The position numbers and the translations under genes were made by a program. The notes beneath the pieces were generated by a model. It was not told the origin of the DNA. It made no database searches and saw only the letters and a program-made list of their open reading frames with translations. DNA of 64,000 bases from SP5GCR1 sp965199685 (GTDB lineage Bacteria > Pseudomonadota > Gammaproteobacteria > Poriferisulfidales > Oxydemutatoraceae): positions 1,922,001 to 1,986,000 of the forward strand of contig OZ241323.1 in NCBI GenBank assembly GCA_965199685.1, written 5' to 3'. Positions 49,365 through 59,081 of this stretch are shown here, in pieces. Numbering within the stretch: the first letter of the stretch is position 1; the number at the start of each line of letters is the position of its first letter.

Positions 49365-51401
49365 TTATTTGATTTGCGACCCAGCCTTTGCACCCTGATC
49401 GGGTGTCAATAAGAATAAATCAGCACCATCTCCCGCTGCCAAAACCATACCGTGCGAAGTGCCAAAGCGCATCTTTTTAGGTTCTAGATTGGCAACGACG
49501 ACTACATGTCTTCCGACTAGATCGGCACTGCTATAAGCACTTTTAATTCCTGCCAAGATCTTGCGAGGTTCTTTTTCTCCCAAATCCACTAAGAGTTCCA
49601 ATAGCTTATCGGCACCGTCCACCTCTTTGGCAGCGACGATACATGCAACGCGCAAGTCTAGTTTCTGGAAATCGGCAAGCGTAATCGTCTTGGCATCCGA
49701 TGACGATGCGGTCGTCGTTGTCTCGGCGGATGTTTCTTTGGTCTGGTGACTTGCCGCCTCATCTGCGATCATTGCGTCTACCGTTTTCATCTCAATGCGG
49801 GTCATCAGAGGCTTGAACTGACTTATGGTGTGATGGTCTTTTGCTTCAAAGGGGTTGTCATCCCAATGTGCCACTGAGATATTGAGGAATTTCTCGGCTT
49901 GTTCGGTCATCACCGGCAAGACTGGTTTCAGGTACAAACACAAACGGCTAAACAGCAATAACCCTAAGCTACATATCTCATGCAGTTCGGCGCAAGCACC
50001 TTGTTCTTTTGCTATTGCCCACGGTTTGTGTTGGTCAATCAAGCGATTGGCTTCGTCGGCAAGCGACATAATCAAACGCATCGCAGCAGCGTACTCTACC
50101 TTTTCATAGTTTTGACAAATCTCCGCTTCTGCTTCCCTAAATTGCTTATAGCAAGGATGCTCCAGCAGTTGCTCGGAACAGATTATGCGGTTGTCAAAGT
50201 ATTTCGCTATAAAACTTGCGCACCGCCCAGCGATGTTGATGACCTTGCCGACCAAGTCGCTGTTCACACGCAAAACGAAATCCTTCATGTTGAGGTCTAT
50301 ATCATCTATGCCTGAACCTAGTTTGGCAGCAAAGTAATAGCGCAGATATTCTGGGTTCAAATGCTTTGCATAAGTTTCGGCTTTGATGAAAGTGCCGCGC
50401 GATTTAGACATTTTTGCCCCGTCTACGGTCAGAAAGCCATGGCTATAAATTCGGGTCGGTAGTCTGTAATCTGCGCTGTCAAGCAGTGCCGGCCAAAACA
50501 AAGTGTGGAAGTAAGCGATATCTTTGCCTATGAAATGATGCAATTCGGTATTGCTGTCGGCATCCCAAAAACGCTTGTAATCCAGACCTTCGCGATCGCA
50601 GTAATTCTTGAAGCTTGCAATATAACCTATGGGCGCGTCCAACCACACATAGAAATACTTGTTCGGATGGTCGGGTATTTCAAACCCGAAGTACGGCGCA
50701 TCGCGCGAAATATCCCAATCTTGTAGCCCTGCCGAAAACCACTCGTCCAGTTTGTTTTTGATCTCCTGCTGAACGCGATCGGACGAAAGCCATGACTTCA
50801 GATGATCTTGAAGCATGCCGAGTTTGAAGAAATAATGCTCTGACTCTCTTAGCACAGGCTTGTCGCCAGAGAGCACTGAGCGCGGATTGATCAGCTCCGA
50901 GGCGTTGTAAGTGGCACCGCAAACTTCGCAACAATCTCCGTACTGATCCTTCGCACCACAACGCGGACACTCGCCGCGAATATAACGATCGGGCAGAAAC
51001 ATCTTTGCGCTTTGGTCGTAGGCTTGGCGAATAGTCCGCTTTTCTATATACCCCTTTTCTTTGGCACATTCATAGATATGGTTGCTAATAGCTCGGTTTT
51101 CTTTTGAGTGTGTGGAATAGTAGTTATCAAAGCGAATATGAAAAGCCTTGAAATCCCTGATATGCGCTTTGTGCATTTCGGCAATCAACTGCTCAGGTTC
51201 CATATCATCATCTTGTGCCTTGAGCATGATCGGCGTGCCGTGCGCATCGTCGGCACATATATAGTAGCAACTATTCCCGACCAACCGCTGAAAACGCGCC
51301 CAAATATCGGTTTGTATATATTCCACCAGATGACCGATATGGATCGGCCCGTTTGCATAAGGCAAAGCACTGGTTACAAGGATTTCTCTTTTATCAGTCA
51401 T
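49365..51401 (-). CDS. metG: Methionyl-tRNA synthetase
   Basis: 678 residues from ATG 51401 (the longer frame to 51428 is rejected). HIGH at residues 21-24, KMSKS in GAKMSKSRGTF, and the zinc knuckle CPRCGAKDQYGDCCEVCG place it in the MetG1 group; the C-terminus has the dimerising EMAP/Trbp111-like tRNA-binding domain (VACIVAAKEVDGADKLLELL). TATAAT lies at 51417-51412, about 10 bases before the ATG, so the message may be nearly leaderless. Repeat block 19 stands just upstream. Essential gene. Confidence 0.97.
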   Translation of the reverse strand: MTDKREILVTSALPYANGPIHIGHLVEYIQTDIWARFQRLVGNSCYYICADDAHGTPIMLKAQDDDMEPEQLIAEMHKAHIRDFKAFHIRFDNYYSTHSKENRAISNHIYECAKEKGYIEKRTIRQAYDQSAKMFLPDRYIRGECPRCGAKDQYGDCCEVCGATYNASELINPRSVLSGDKPVLRESEHYFFKLGMLQDHLKSWLSSDRVQQEIKNKLDEWFSAGLQDWDISRDAPYFGFEIPDHPNKYFYVWLDAPIGYIASFKNYCDREGLDYKRFWDADSNTELHHFIGKDIAYFHTLFWPALLDSADYRLPTRIYSHGFLTVDGAKMSKSRGTFIKAETYAKHLNPEYLRYYFAAKLGSGIDDIDLNMKDFVLRVNSDLVGKVINIAGRCASFIAKYFDNRIICSEQLLEHPCYKQFREAEAEICQNYEKVEYAAAMRLIMSLADEANRLIDQHKPWAIAKEQGACAELHEICSLGLLLFSRLCLYLKPVLPVMTEQAEKFLNISVAHWDDNPFEAKDHHTISQFKPLMTRIEMKTVDAMIADEAASHQTKETSAETTTTASSSDAKTITLADFQKLDLRVACIVAAKEVDGADKLLELLVDLGEKEPRKILAGIKSAYSSADLVGRHVVVVANLEPKKMRFGTSHGMVLAAGDGADLFLLTPDQGAKAGSQIK

Positions 51402-51441
51402 AGGATACGCTATTATACATATCCCCAAGCCAGCCCAGCCA

Positions 51442-51535
51442 TGAGGCTGTTGAAAAAGTATTCCATAGAATTGTAGGGGCGGACTCGCATGTCCGCCCTA
51501 ACGCGTTGCGCCTGAACAATCAAAACATTTATCCG
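51442..51535. repeat. Interspersed repeat block 19
   Basis: GAGGCTGTTGAAAAAGTATTCC, then a palindrome GGGGCGGAC-TCGCAT-GTCCGCCC and AACGCGTTGCGCCTGAACA. It lies between metG and the DNA methyltransferase gene. Confidence 0.82.
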
Positions 51536-51649
51536 CCTAATTCATGTAATACATTCAAATGCCAAGATAGCAGTTGCTATCCCGTCGCCGTGATAAAATG
51601 CGTTGATGATTAAAATACAACTAAGATATAAAGAATTAGCAAAGTAATA

Positions 51650-52402
51650 ATGGCAAAACCTGCAGAAAAAATACAATCAATAGACACAGTGGCAGACACT
51701 GCCACAACGAATGTTTTCTCAAATAAACGTAATATAAAATCACCTAACTTAGTATTACCTAGAAGTTTAGGTCTTAATAAGCGACTTAAAATGGATGGAC
51801 TAAAGTTTCTATCAAAGATACCAGAAGAAACAATACCTGTGGCATTCTTTGACCCGCAGTATCGTGGGATATTAGATAAACTAAGTTATGGTAATGAAGG
51901 AGGGCAACGAGGGAAAGCAAGGGCAAGTTTGCCACAAATGACAGAGGAAGTAATAGCAAAATTTATACAAGGCATAGATAAGACTTTGATTCCAAGCGGG
52001 CATTTATTTTTATGGATGGATAAGTTTCATTTATGTACTGGTTTTTTGGATTGGTTAAGCGGTACTACTCTGGAAGTTGTAGATATGCTGACTTGGGACA
52101 AGGGCAAAATTGGAATGGGTTATAGAACGAGGCGAAGAAGCGAACATTTAATCATATTGCAGAAGTCGCCGCGCAAAGCGAAAGGTGTTTGGAAGTTACA
52201 CAATATACCCGATGTATGGTTGGAAGAAGTAAATAGGAATGGATTTACACATAAAAAACCAGTGGAATTACAGAAAAAACTAATTGCATCTGTATCTAAT
52301 GTAGGAGATGTAGTTATAGATCCTGCTAGCGGCAGTTTTTCGGTTATGGAGTCTTGTAAGCTATGTGGGCGTAATTTTCTAGGTTGTGACATAAACGGCT
52401 AA
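51650..52402 (+). CDS. Orphan DNA methyltransferase (N4/N6 type)
   Basis: 250 residues. The catalytic motif is FFDPQYRGIL, an unusual DPQY in place of DPPY, and the SAM-binding loop is VIDPASGSFSVMESC. Also seen are SGHLFLWMDKFHL and HKKPVELQKKLIASV, typical of beta-class MTases such as YhdJ. No restriction gene or phage gene is near, so it is an orphan methylase, perhaps regulatory or a relic of a prophage or restriction system. The local sequence is AT-rich compared with the neighbours, which hints at transfer. The start is a plain ATG with a weak ribosome site. Confidence 0.8.
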   Translation: MAKPAEKIQSIDTVADTATTNVFSNKRNIKSPNLVLPRSLGLNKRLKMDGLKFLSKIPEETIPVAFFDPQYRGILDKLSYGNEGGQRGKARASLPQMTEEVIAKFIQGIDKTLIPSGHLFLWMDKFHLCTGFLDWLSGTTLEVVDMLTWDKGKIGMGYRTRRRSEHLIILQKSPRKAKGVWKLHNIPDVWLEEVNRNGFTHKKPVELQKKLIASVSNVGDVVIDPASGSFSVMESCKLCGRNFLGCDING

Positions 52403-52409
52403 TATGGCG

Positions 52410-52765
52410 CGCATGAGTCTGTTAAAAAAGTACCGTCATCGCTTAAACGTAACCGCTTGCGCCACTTGGTTTTGGTTCCCATACATTGGATGGCGTACGA
52501 CTTTATTTGTGCAAACGCAACGCGTTTCGGGAGGGCATGTTGAGCTGTTGAAAAAGTATTTCATGCACCGTAGAGGGTAATTGTCTAGTGCAGAACCACC
52601 ACAACCACTCCGTCAGGCTTCGCCTGCCACCCCTCCAAAGGAGAGGAATTAGTCTGTGCATACATGAAACGTTAGGGTGGTTTACGTATATTTTTGGGGC
52701 GGGGCGGTTTGTGCAAGAACAACGCGTTAGGGAGGGCATGTTAGCCCTCCCCTACGGGTCGTTTT
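52410..52765. repeat. Interspersed repeat block 20
   Basis: Begins GAGTCTGTTAAAAAAGTACC, with AACCGCTTGCGCCACTTGG, TTGAGCTGTTGAAAAAGTATT, CAGGC(TTC)GCCTG and CCCCTCC(AAA)GGAGAGG hairpins, and GGGAGGGCATGTTAGCCCTCCC. It ends 7 bases from the katG stop. Confidence 0.85.
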
Positions 52766-52771
52766 GATAGG

Positions 52772-54937
52772 CTAGGACTGGGCTAGGTCGAAGCGGTCAG
52801 CGTTCATCACCTTTGTCCATGCTGCCACAAAGTCATGCACAAATTTTTCTTTGTTATCGTCTTGGGCATAAACTTCGGCATAGGCACGAAGAATGGAGCT
52901 GGAACCAAAGACAAGGTCAACGCGGGTTGCTGTCCACTTGGCAGTGCCGGTGCTACGCTCGCAAACTTCATACAGATTAGCATTGAGTGGCTTCCACATA
53001 TAGCTCATGTCCGTTAGATTGACAAAGAAGTCGTTTGTCAAGGCACCTTCACGGTCGGTGAATACACCATGCTTGGTATCGCTATGGTTAGTGCCTAGCA
53101 CACGCATTCCACCTGTCAGCACAGTCATTTCACAGGCTGTAAGTCCCATTAGCTGAGTGCGGTCTAGCATCATCTCCTCTTCACTAACGATATAGTTTTC
53201 TTTGACCCAGTTGCGATAGCCATCATGCAATGGTTCCAGCACAGCGAAGGATTCCTCATCGGTCATATCTGCTGTTGCATCACCACGACCGGGTGAAAAT
53301 GGAACCTCTATGTCAAAGCCTGCTTTCTTGGCGGCTGCCTCAATACCGACATTGCCTGCCAGCACGATTACATCGGCAATACTGGCACCACTATCAGCAG
53401 CGATCGGCTCAAGCACAGCCAACACTCTGCTCAGGCACTCAGGATCATTACCTTCCCAGTCTTTTTGCGGTGCCAAGCGAATACGCGCACCATTGGCACC
53501 ACCACGCTTGTCTGAATGGCGGAAAGTTCTGGCACTATCCCAGGCGGTAGAGACCATCTCACTCGTCGTTAATCCGCTGGCGGCAATTTTTTCTTTAACA
53601 GCTGAGACATCATAATCGGTGTTTCCTGCTGGTATCGGGTCTTGCCAGATCAGATCTTTCTTTGGAACATCCGGGCCGATGTAACGAGCTTTCGGTCCCA
53701 TATCGCGATGTGTCAGTTTGAACCATGCCTCCGCAAATACTTCGGAGAAGTATTCGGGATCTTTGTGGAACCGCTCAGAAATTTTGCGGTATATGGGGTC
53801 CACCTTCATTGCCATATCGGCATCAGTCATAATGGGATTATTACGGACTGACGGGTTTTCAGCATCAATCGGCTTATCTACTTCGTCAATGTCTACTGGT
53901 TCCCATTGCCAGGCACCGGCTGGACTTTTAACTGAGTGCCATTCATGGTTCAGCAACATGTCAAAGTAGCCGTTATCCCATTTGATTGGCTCAGTCGTCC
54001 AGGCACCTTCCAGCCCACTGGTGACGGTATCACTACCAATGCCTCGCTTGGTTTTGTTAATCCATCCAAGGCCTTGTTCGTCAATATCAGCTCCTTCTGG
54101 CTCCGGTCCCAACAATTGATCATTGCCATTGCCGTGTGCCTTACCAACGGTATGACCGCCGGCGGTAAGGGCGACGGTCTCCTCATCGTTCATCGCCATG
54201 CGCTGGAAAGTTACTCGCACATCATGTGCTGTCTTAAGTGGGTCTGGCTGACCGTCCACACCTTGCGGATTTACATAGATCAGCCCCATCATCACTGCAG
54301 CAAGTGGGTTTGCCAGATCGCGTTCACCAGAATAGCGGGTGCCTTCGCAGCCGCTGGGAGCCAGCCATTCTTTTTCTGCTCCCCAGTAGATATCCCTTTC
54401 CGGATGCCAGATATCTTCGCGACCAAAAGCGAAGCCATAAGTCTTGAGTCCCATGGATTCATAAGCCATGGTTCCAGCATAGGCAATCAAGTCAGCCCAG
54501 CTGATTTTATTGCCATATTTCTTCTTAATTGGCCAAAGCAGACGACGCGCCTTGTCTAGATTTGCGTTATCCGGCCATGAATTGAGGGGAGCAAAGCGCA
54601 GGTTGCCAGTGCCAGCACCACCACGACCGTCAGCGATGCGGTAGGTGCCTGCAGCATGCCAGGACATGCGAATCATCAGACCGCCATAGTGTCCCCAATC
54701 CGCTGGCCACCAGTCTTGTGAGTTCTCCATAAAGTCTCGAAGGTCTTTTTTGAACGCTTCAAAGTCAAGTTTCTTAACTTCTTCCATATAATTAAAGTTT
54801 TCGCCCATTGGGTTGGTCTTGTTGTCCTGCTGATGCAGAATATCAAGGTTCAGTGTCTTGGGCCACCATTCTATATTTGACATGCTACTTTCTGTAGCAC
54901 CACCGTGCATTGCCGGGCATTTAGTAATACTGTCCAT
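52772..54937 (-). CDS. katG: Catalase-peroxidase KatG
   Basis: 721 residues, the usual size; bifunctional haem enzyme that removes hydrogen peroxide. Distal site R90-x2-W93-H94 (RMSWHAAGTYR), the Tyr of the Met-Tyr-Trp adduct in GLIYVNPQGVDG, the Met in QRMAMNDEE, and the proximal His in ALTAGGHTVGKAHG. The second, non-haem domain is complete (LAGNVGIEAAAKKAG, GTAKWTATRVDLVFGS). GAGGAG sits before the ATG. It lies next to the isc operon on the same strand, separated by repeat block 21. Confidence 0.97.
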   Translation of the reverse strand: MDSITKCPAMHGGATESSMSNIEWWPKTLNLDILHQQDNKTNPMGENFNYMEEVKKLDFEAFKKDLRDFMENSQDWWPADWGHYGGLMIRMSWHAAGTYRIADGRGGAGTGNLRFAPLNSWPDNANLDKARRLLWPIKKKYGNKISWADLIAYAGTMAYESMGLKTYGFAFGREDIWHPERDIYWGAEKEWLAPSGCEGTRYSGERDLANPLAAVMMGLIYVNPQGVDGQPDPLKTAHDVRVTFQRMAMNDEETVALTAGGHTVGKAHGNGNDQLLGPEPEGADIDEQGLGWINKTKRGIGSDTVTSGLEGAWTTEPIKWDNGYFDMLLNHEWHSVKSPAGAWQWEPVDIDEVDKPIDAENPSVRNNPIMTDADMAMKVDPIYRKISERFHKDPEYFSEVFAEAWFKLTHRDMGPKARYIGPDVPKKDLIWQDPIPAGNTDYDVSAVKEKIAASGLTTSEMVSTAWDSARTFRHSDKRGGANGARIRLAPQKDWEGNDPECLSRVLAVLEPIAADSGASIADVIVLAGNVGIEAAAKKAGFDIEVPFSPGRGDATADMTDEESFAVLEPLHDGYRNWVKENYIVSEEEMMLDRTQLMGLTACEMTVLTGGMRVLGTNHSDTKHGVFTDREGALTNDFFVNLTDMSYMWKPLNANLYEVCERSTGTAKWTATRVDLVFGSSSILRAYAEVYAQDDNKEKFVHDFVAAWTKVMNADRFDLAQS

Positions 54938-55091
54938 AGTTTCTCCTCTAGTGCTTGGGTAAATGTTTACTGTAGTTAAACAGAGACATATTTTAGTAAT
55001 ATTTGTTTGATATGTCTAGCTGATTATTATAATCATACTAATAAATTTTTTTGTAAGTCTGGGATTTTATGCTTTGATGTCGGGGTATTTA

Positions 55092-55240
55092 GTGGCGCAG
55101 GGCGGTTGGATTTTTGCGGGAGTGAGGCGTTCGGGTGGTTTGCGTGATTGGGTGGCGCAGAGCGGTTAGAGTCGTGCAGATATGACACGTCCGTGCAGAT
55201 GCGACGCGACCATCCTGTCGGGTGGAGGCATCCAAGGGAA
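55092..55240. repeat. Degenerate repeat block 21
   Basis: Eroded copies of GGTGGCGCAGAGCGGTTAGA, GCAGATGCGACGCG and CATCCTGTCGGGTGGAGGC between fdx and katG. No complete hairpin remains. The adjoining 54938-55091 is AT-rich promoter region for katG. Confidence 0.55.
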
Positions 55241-55247
55241 GGAAATG

Positions 55248-55586
55248 TTAGTGTTGTTCGGATACTAGGTTGATGGTGTATTTAGGTATTTCCACGACTA
55301 GGTCTTGGTCTTTCACGATGGCTTGGCAGCTAAGCCGTGAGTCGGGGTCTAGTCCCCATGCTTTGTCCAGGTAGTCTTCTTCGTTTTCGGTGGGTTCGTC
55401 AAGTGCGTCAAAGCCTTCGCGTACATGTACATGGCAGGTTGTGCAGGCACATGATTTTTCACAGGCGTGTTCTAGTTCTATATCGTTTTTCAGGGCAGCA
55501 TCGCAGATGCTGGTTCCACTATCCACTTCTACTATTTTGCCTTCAGGGCATAGTTTTTCGTGGGGTAGAAAAGTGATTTTGGGCAT
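55248..55586 (-). CDS. fdx: Isc-type [2Fe-2S] ferredoxin
   Basis: 112 residues, adrenodoxin-type ferredoxin of the Isc operon, giving electrons for cluster assembly. The cluster cysteines are in ACEKSCACTTCHVHV (C-x5-C-x2-C) and SCQAI. Length matches E. coli Fdx (111). It ends the isc operon, 24 bases after hscA. Confidence 0.96.
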   Translation of the reverse strand: MPKITFLPHEKLCPEGKIVEVDSGTSICDAALKNDIELEHACEKSCACTTCHVHVREGFDALDEPTENEEDYLDKAWGLDPDSRLSCQAIVKDQDLVVEIPKYTINLVSEQH

Positions 55587-55610
55587 TGCGATACTCTGTG
55601 TTATTCAAGG

Positions 55611-57494
55611 TCAATTAAACTCTGTTGCTGATCTACCTTGCAGGGTTTTGCGTATGGCGGCGTTCATGCGACGAGCGATGAATGCTTCACTGCTGGCTTC
55701 CAAGTCTTTTAGGGCTTTGTCTATTTGATCGGCATTGCCGTGATCCAGTTCGTGTTGTAGTGTGTCGCGTGCTTTGAGTATGTTTTGTTCTTCTGCTTCG
55801 TCGGACAACAGGTAGCGATGTTCGTCAAGTGCCGACGCTAGGGCATCAAGCACGCGTTTGCCTTCCACTTGTTTTTCCTTGAGTGTGCGTGCGGCAACAT
55901 CTTCTGTAGCATGTTGTGCCGATGCCCTAATCATTTGTTCTATATCGGTATCGGATAAGCCGTAAGATGGTTTCACTTCTACACTCGCCTGCGCGCCGCT
56001 ATCGGCATCAACCGCCGAGACTGATAGCAGACCGTCTGCGTCCACAGTGAAAGTCACACGCACTTTGGATGCTCCTGCGACTCTGGGTGTAATCCCTTTT
56101 AGTTCAAAGCGTGCCAGTGAGCGGCAATCGGCAATCAGTTCTCGTTCACCTTGCACCACATGTATCACCATGCCGGTTTGTCCGTCTTTGTAGGTCGTGA
56201 ACTCCTGCACTCTGGAGGTAGGTATCACGCTGTTCCTAGGAATGATTCTCTCTGCAAGCCCACCCATAGTTTCAATGCCCAATGACAACGGCACCACATC
56301 CAATAGCAATAATTTGTCGTCGGTTCGCATATTGCCTGCCAGCACTTCGGCTTGTATCGCTGCGCCCAGTGCCACAACTTGGTCGGGGTCTATGCCCACC
56401 AAAGGCTCAACACCTATCGCTTGTTGAATACGGCGGCGCACCAATGGAATCCGAGTAGAACCGCCCACCAAAACGATATTATGTATTTGCTTAGCACCAA
56501 TGTCGGCATCGTCCAATACTTTTTTGCATATAGTCAAAGTTTTATCAACCGCCGGCGATATCAGCTCCTCTAATTCGGGTCGCGTTAAAGACACTTGCCA
56601 TGGCTCTAAATCGGCAACCTCTAGGGTACTGTGATATTCGGACTGCTCGCTGAGTATGTGCTTGGCTTTGCGCGCCTTATTGAGCAAGCTGCGCATCAGT
56701 TCGGAGTCCGGTTGCACAGAACCTGATGATTGTTGTATGAAGTGTTGCGCTATCAGCAGATCAAAGTCATCGCCTCCCAACAGTGTGTCGCCACCAGTAG
56801 CCAATACTCTTAATATGCCTCGTTCCATTTTGAGAACCGATAAATCAAAAGTTCCACCGCCTAAGTCATAAACCAAAATCGTCTCTGCCTCGGCAATACT
56901 ATCCAAACCATAAGCTACTGCGGCAGCGGTTGGTTCGTTCAATAATCGGTAGACTCTTAAGCCTGCCAGCGTTGCGGCATCTTTGGTTGCTTGTCTTTGC
57001 GCATCATCAAAGTATGCCGGCACCGTAATCACCACGCCTTCTAAAGACTTGCCCAGTGCCTGTTCGGCACGCACGCTCAGTGTCTTTAATATGTCGGCAG
57101 AGACTTCTACCGCACTCTTATCTCCGGCAGCGGTTCTAATCTTCGGCACTTTGGAGTCCTCAGTGACAAAGCGATAACCGAAAGTTGCCTTCATGGCATC
57201 GATTTGTTCGGCACCTCGTCCCATCAATCGCTTAATAGAAACCAGAGTATCCAGCGGTGCTTGCTCGGATTTGGCAAGGGCATCAAAGCCTACCAGAGGC
57301 GAGGCATCGGCACGGTAATAGACTGCCGACGGAAGATGTGCTCGCTGTTGCTCATCGGTCAGGACGCGAGGTTTCTCCGCTTCTACTACGGCAATCAGTG
57401 AGTTCGTAGTACCCAAATCTATGCCAGCAACACATAGCGGCGGTTTCTGTTGTGTGTCGGATTGGCTTGGTTCAGTAATCTGCAACAATGCCAT
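55611..57494 (-). CDS. hscA: HscA, Hsp70 chaperone of Fe-S assembly
   Basis: 627 residues, DnaK-type ATPase that releases clusters from IscU with HscB. GIDLGTTNS at residues 24-32, LNEPTAAAVAYGLD, VYDLGGGTFDLS and VGGSTRIPLVR of the nucleotide-binding domain are present, then the substrate domain with LGIETMGGLAERIIPRN. The ATG overlaps the hscB stop by one base (TGATG), giving coupled translation. Confidence 0.97.
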   Translation of the reverse strand: MALLQITEPSQSDTQQKPPLCVAGIDLGTTNSLIAVVEAEKPRVLTDEQQRAHLPSAVYYRADASPLVGFDALAKSEQAPLDTLVSIKRLMGRGAEQIDAMKATFGYRFVTEDSKVPKIRTAAGDKSAVEVSADILKTLSVRAEQALGKSLEGVVITVPAYFDDAQRQATKDAATLAGLRVYRLLNEPTAAAVAYGLDSIAEAETILVYDLGGGTFDLSVLKMERGILRVLATGGDTLLGGDDFDLLIAQHFIQQSSGSVQPDSELMRSLLNKARKAKHILSEQSEYHSTLEVADLEPWQVSLTRPELEELISPAVDKTLTICKKVLDDADIGAKQIHNIVLVGGSTRIPLVRRRIQQAIGVEPLVGIDPDQVVALGAAIQAEVLAGNMRTDDKLLLLDVVPLSLGIETMGGLAERIIPRNSVIPTSRVQEFTTYKDGQTGMVIHVVQGERELIADCRSLARFELKGITPRVAGASKVRVTFTVDADGLLSVSAVDADSGAQASVEVKPSYGLSDTDIEQMIRASAQHATEDVAARTLKEKQVEGKRVLDALASALDEHRYLLSDEAEEQNILKARDTLQHELDHGNADQIDKALKDLEASSEAFIARRMNAAIRKTLQGRSATEFN

Positions 57495-58021
57495 CAGAGG
57501 CTTTCCTTAGAGGCAATGACTGCTTTAGCTTCGGCTTTTAGTTTTTTCATAAATCGCATACGGGCGAGTAGGGATTGCGCAACATCAAACATTGCTGTGT
57601 CGTATGCCTGTTCAAAATCCTTGTTTATTTCGGTGTTTTGGCGTTCAATCTCAGTGCATAAAGCAACCGCCGGCTCGCTTGATTGTTGCGTTGCCACTTC
57701 TTCCAAGCGTTCTCTATATTCCATCTGCTCCATTAAAAAGTCGTTATCCGACATTGAGGCATCTGGATTGACTGCACAGCCTTGTAGTTTCAAGAGATAG
57801 TCGGCACGGTCACAAGCGTCCATCAGCACATCGCGGGCTTCGTTCAAATAGGCGGATTGTTGTGCGGCGATACGTCGTTCTTGTGCGCTTGCCGTTGCGA
57901 AGCGGTCGGGGTGGAATAGTGCTTGCATCTGTAAATAGGTTTTTTCTATTGCTTGTTCGTCAATACGAAATGTGGGTTTTATGCCGAACAATTCAAAATA
58001 ATTTTGTTGGTGGTTATCCAT
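57494..58021 (-). CDS. hscB: HscB, J-domain co-chaperone
   Basis: 175 residues from ATG 58021 (a TTG at 58024 is in frame). J-domain with the HPD tripeptide (ALFHPDRFA) at about 37-39 and a C-terminal helical IscU-binding domain (DFLMEQMEYRERLEEVAT). It couples IscU to HscA. No clear ribosome site lies before the ATG: repeat block 22 occupies the region that should join it to iscA. Confidence 0.95.
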   Translation of the reverse strand: MDNHQQNYFELFGIKPTFRIDEQAIEKTYLQMQALFHPDRFATASAQERRIAAQQSAYLNEARDVLMDACDRADYLLKLQGCAVNPDASMSDNDFLMEQMEYRERLEEVATQQSSEPAVALCTEIERQNTEINKDFEQAYDTAMFDVAQSLLARMRFMKKLKAEAKAVIASKESL

Positions 58022-58034
58022 CAATGGTTAGGTT

Positions 58035-58340
58035 GCTACACAAAGTATTCCGTACACCGTAGGGGCGGATTTATATATCCGCCCTAACGCGTTGCGTCTG
58101 CACAAACAATCCATTCATTCATTTTATTTATGGTAACCATGATTTGATGGCGCATGGCGGTTACAGTTTTGCAGAACGGTACTTTAAGGAGGGCATACTG
58201 AATCGCCGATTGAACCAGTAGGTCAATCGGCGTGCATTGTGCAGACACGACACAACCACCCCGTCAGGCGCAGCCTGACACCCCTCCAAAGGAGGGGAAT
58301 GGTCCGCCCCTACCGTTTGCATAATTTGATGGCGCAACGG
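58035..58340. repeat. Interspersed repeat block 22 (inside the isc operon)
   Basis: GGGGCGGATTTATATATCCGCCC palindrome in part, AACGCGTTGCGTCTGCACA, GGTTACCATGA..., ACTTTAAGGAGGGCAT, a GCCGATTGA/TCAATCGGC hairpin, CAGGC(GCA)GCCTG and CCCCTCC(AAA)GGAGGGG hairpins. It separates iscA from hscB. Confidence 0.88.
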
Positions 58341-58341
58341 C

Positions 58342-58665
58342 TCAGATAGAGAAACTTTCGCCGCATCCACAACGATTTTTCTCATTGGGATTTGTGAACT
58401 TAAAACCTTCGTTCAATCCTTCTTTGACAAAATCGAGTTGGGTGCCGTCAAGGTAGACCAGGCTTTTGGCATCAACGATTACTTTGATGCCTTTATCTTC
58501 AAACACCGTGTCGTCGACACTCAACTCGTCAACATATTCAATCACATAAGCCAAGCCCGAACAGCCAGTGGTTTTCACACCTAAGCGTACGCCCAATCCT
58601 CTACCGCGCTTTTGCAAAAAACGCTCTATGTGGCTACCCGCCGCATTAGTCAGCGTAATAGACAT
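58342..58665 (-). CDS. iscA: IscA, A-type Fe-S carrier
   Basis: 107 residues. The three cysteines are in KTTGCSGLAYVIEYVD and NRCGCGESFSI, as in IscA. It delivers iron or [4Fe-4S] clusters to targets. The stop lies at the edge of repeat block 22, where the repeat wording GCCGTTGCGCCATC begins directly after TGA. It is 6 bases after iscU. Confidence 0.95.
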   Translation of the reverse strand: MSITLTNAAGSHIERFLQKRGRGLGVRLGVKTTGCSGLAYVIEYVDELSVDDTVFEDKGIKVIVDAKSLVYLDGTQLDFVKEGLNEGFKFTNPNEKNRCGCGESFSI

Positions 58666-58671
58666 AAAGCC

Positions 58672-59058
58672 TTAGGTTTCGGCTTTTTTGCTATGGTAAT
58701 CGTTCAGCGCAGCTTTGATTGCATCCTCGGCCAAAACCGAGCAGTGTATCTTTACCGGCGGTAGCGATAGCTCCTCAACTAATTCAGTATTCTTGATTTG
58801 CTGTGCTTCATCAATCGTTTTGCCTATTACTTTTTCGGTTAACAAACTGGACGATGCAATTGCCGAACCACAACCATAAGTCTTGAACTTGGCATCTTCT
58901 ATAACGCCTTTGTCGTTGACTTTGATTTGTAGCTTCATCACATCGCCACAAGCCGGCGCACCGACCATTCCCGTGCCTACTTGCGGGTCGCTTTTATCCA
59001 TGCTACCCACATTGCGAGGGTTCTCGTAATGATCTAAAACTTTTTTTCCATAAGACAT
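58672..59058 (-). CDS. iscU: IscU, Fe-S cluster scaffold
   Basis: 128 residues. Cluster ligands: GAPACGDVMKL, YGCGSAIASSSL and VKIHCSVLAEDAI; the HscA-recognition motif LPPVK is present. It lies between iscS (23 bases upstream) and iscA. Confidence 0.97.
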   Translation of the reverse strand: MSYGKKVLDHYENPRNVGSMDKSDPQVGTGMVGAPACGDVMKLQIKVNDKGVIEDAKFKTYGCGSAIASSSLLTEKVIGKTIDEAQQIKNTELVEELSLPPVKIHCSVLAEDAIKAALNDYHSKKAET

Positions 59059-59081
59059 TTTTCAATCCTCCACGTCTTTAA

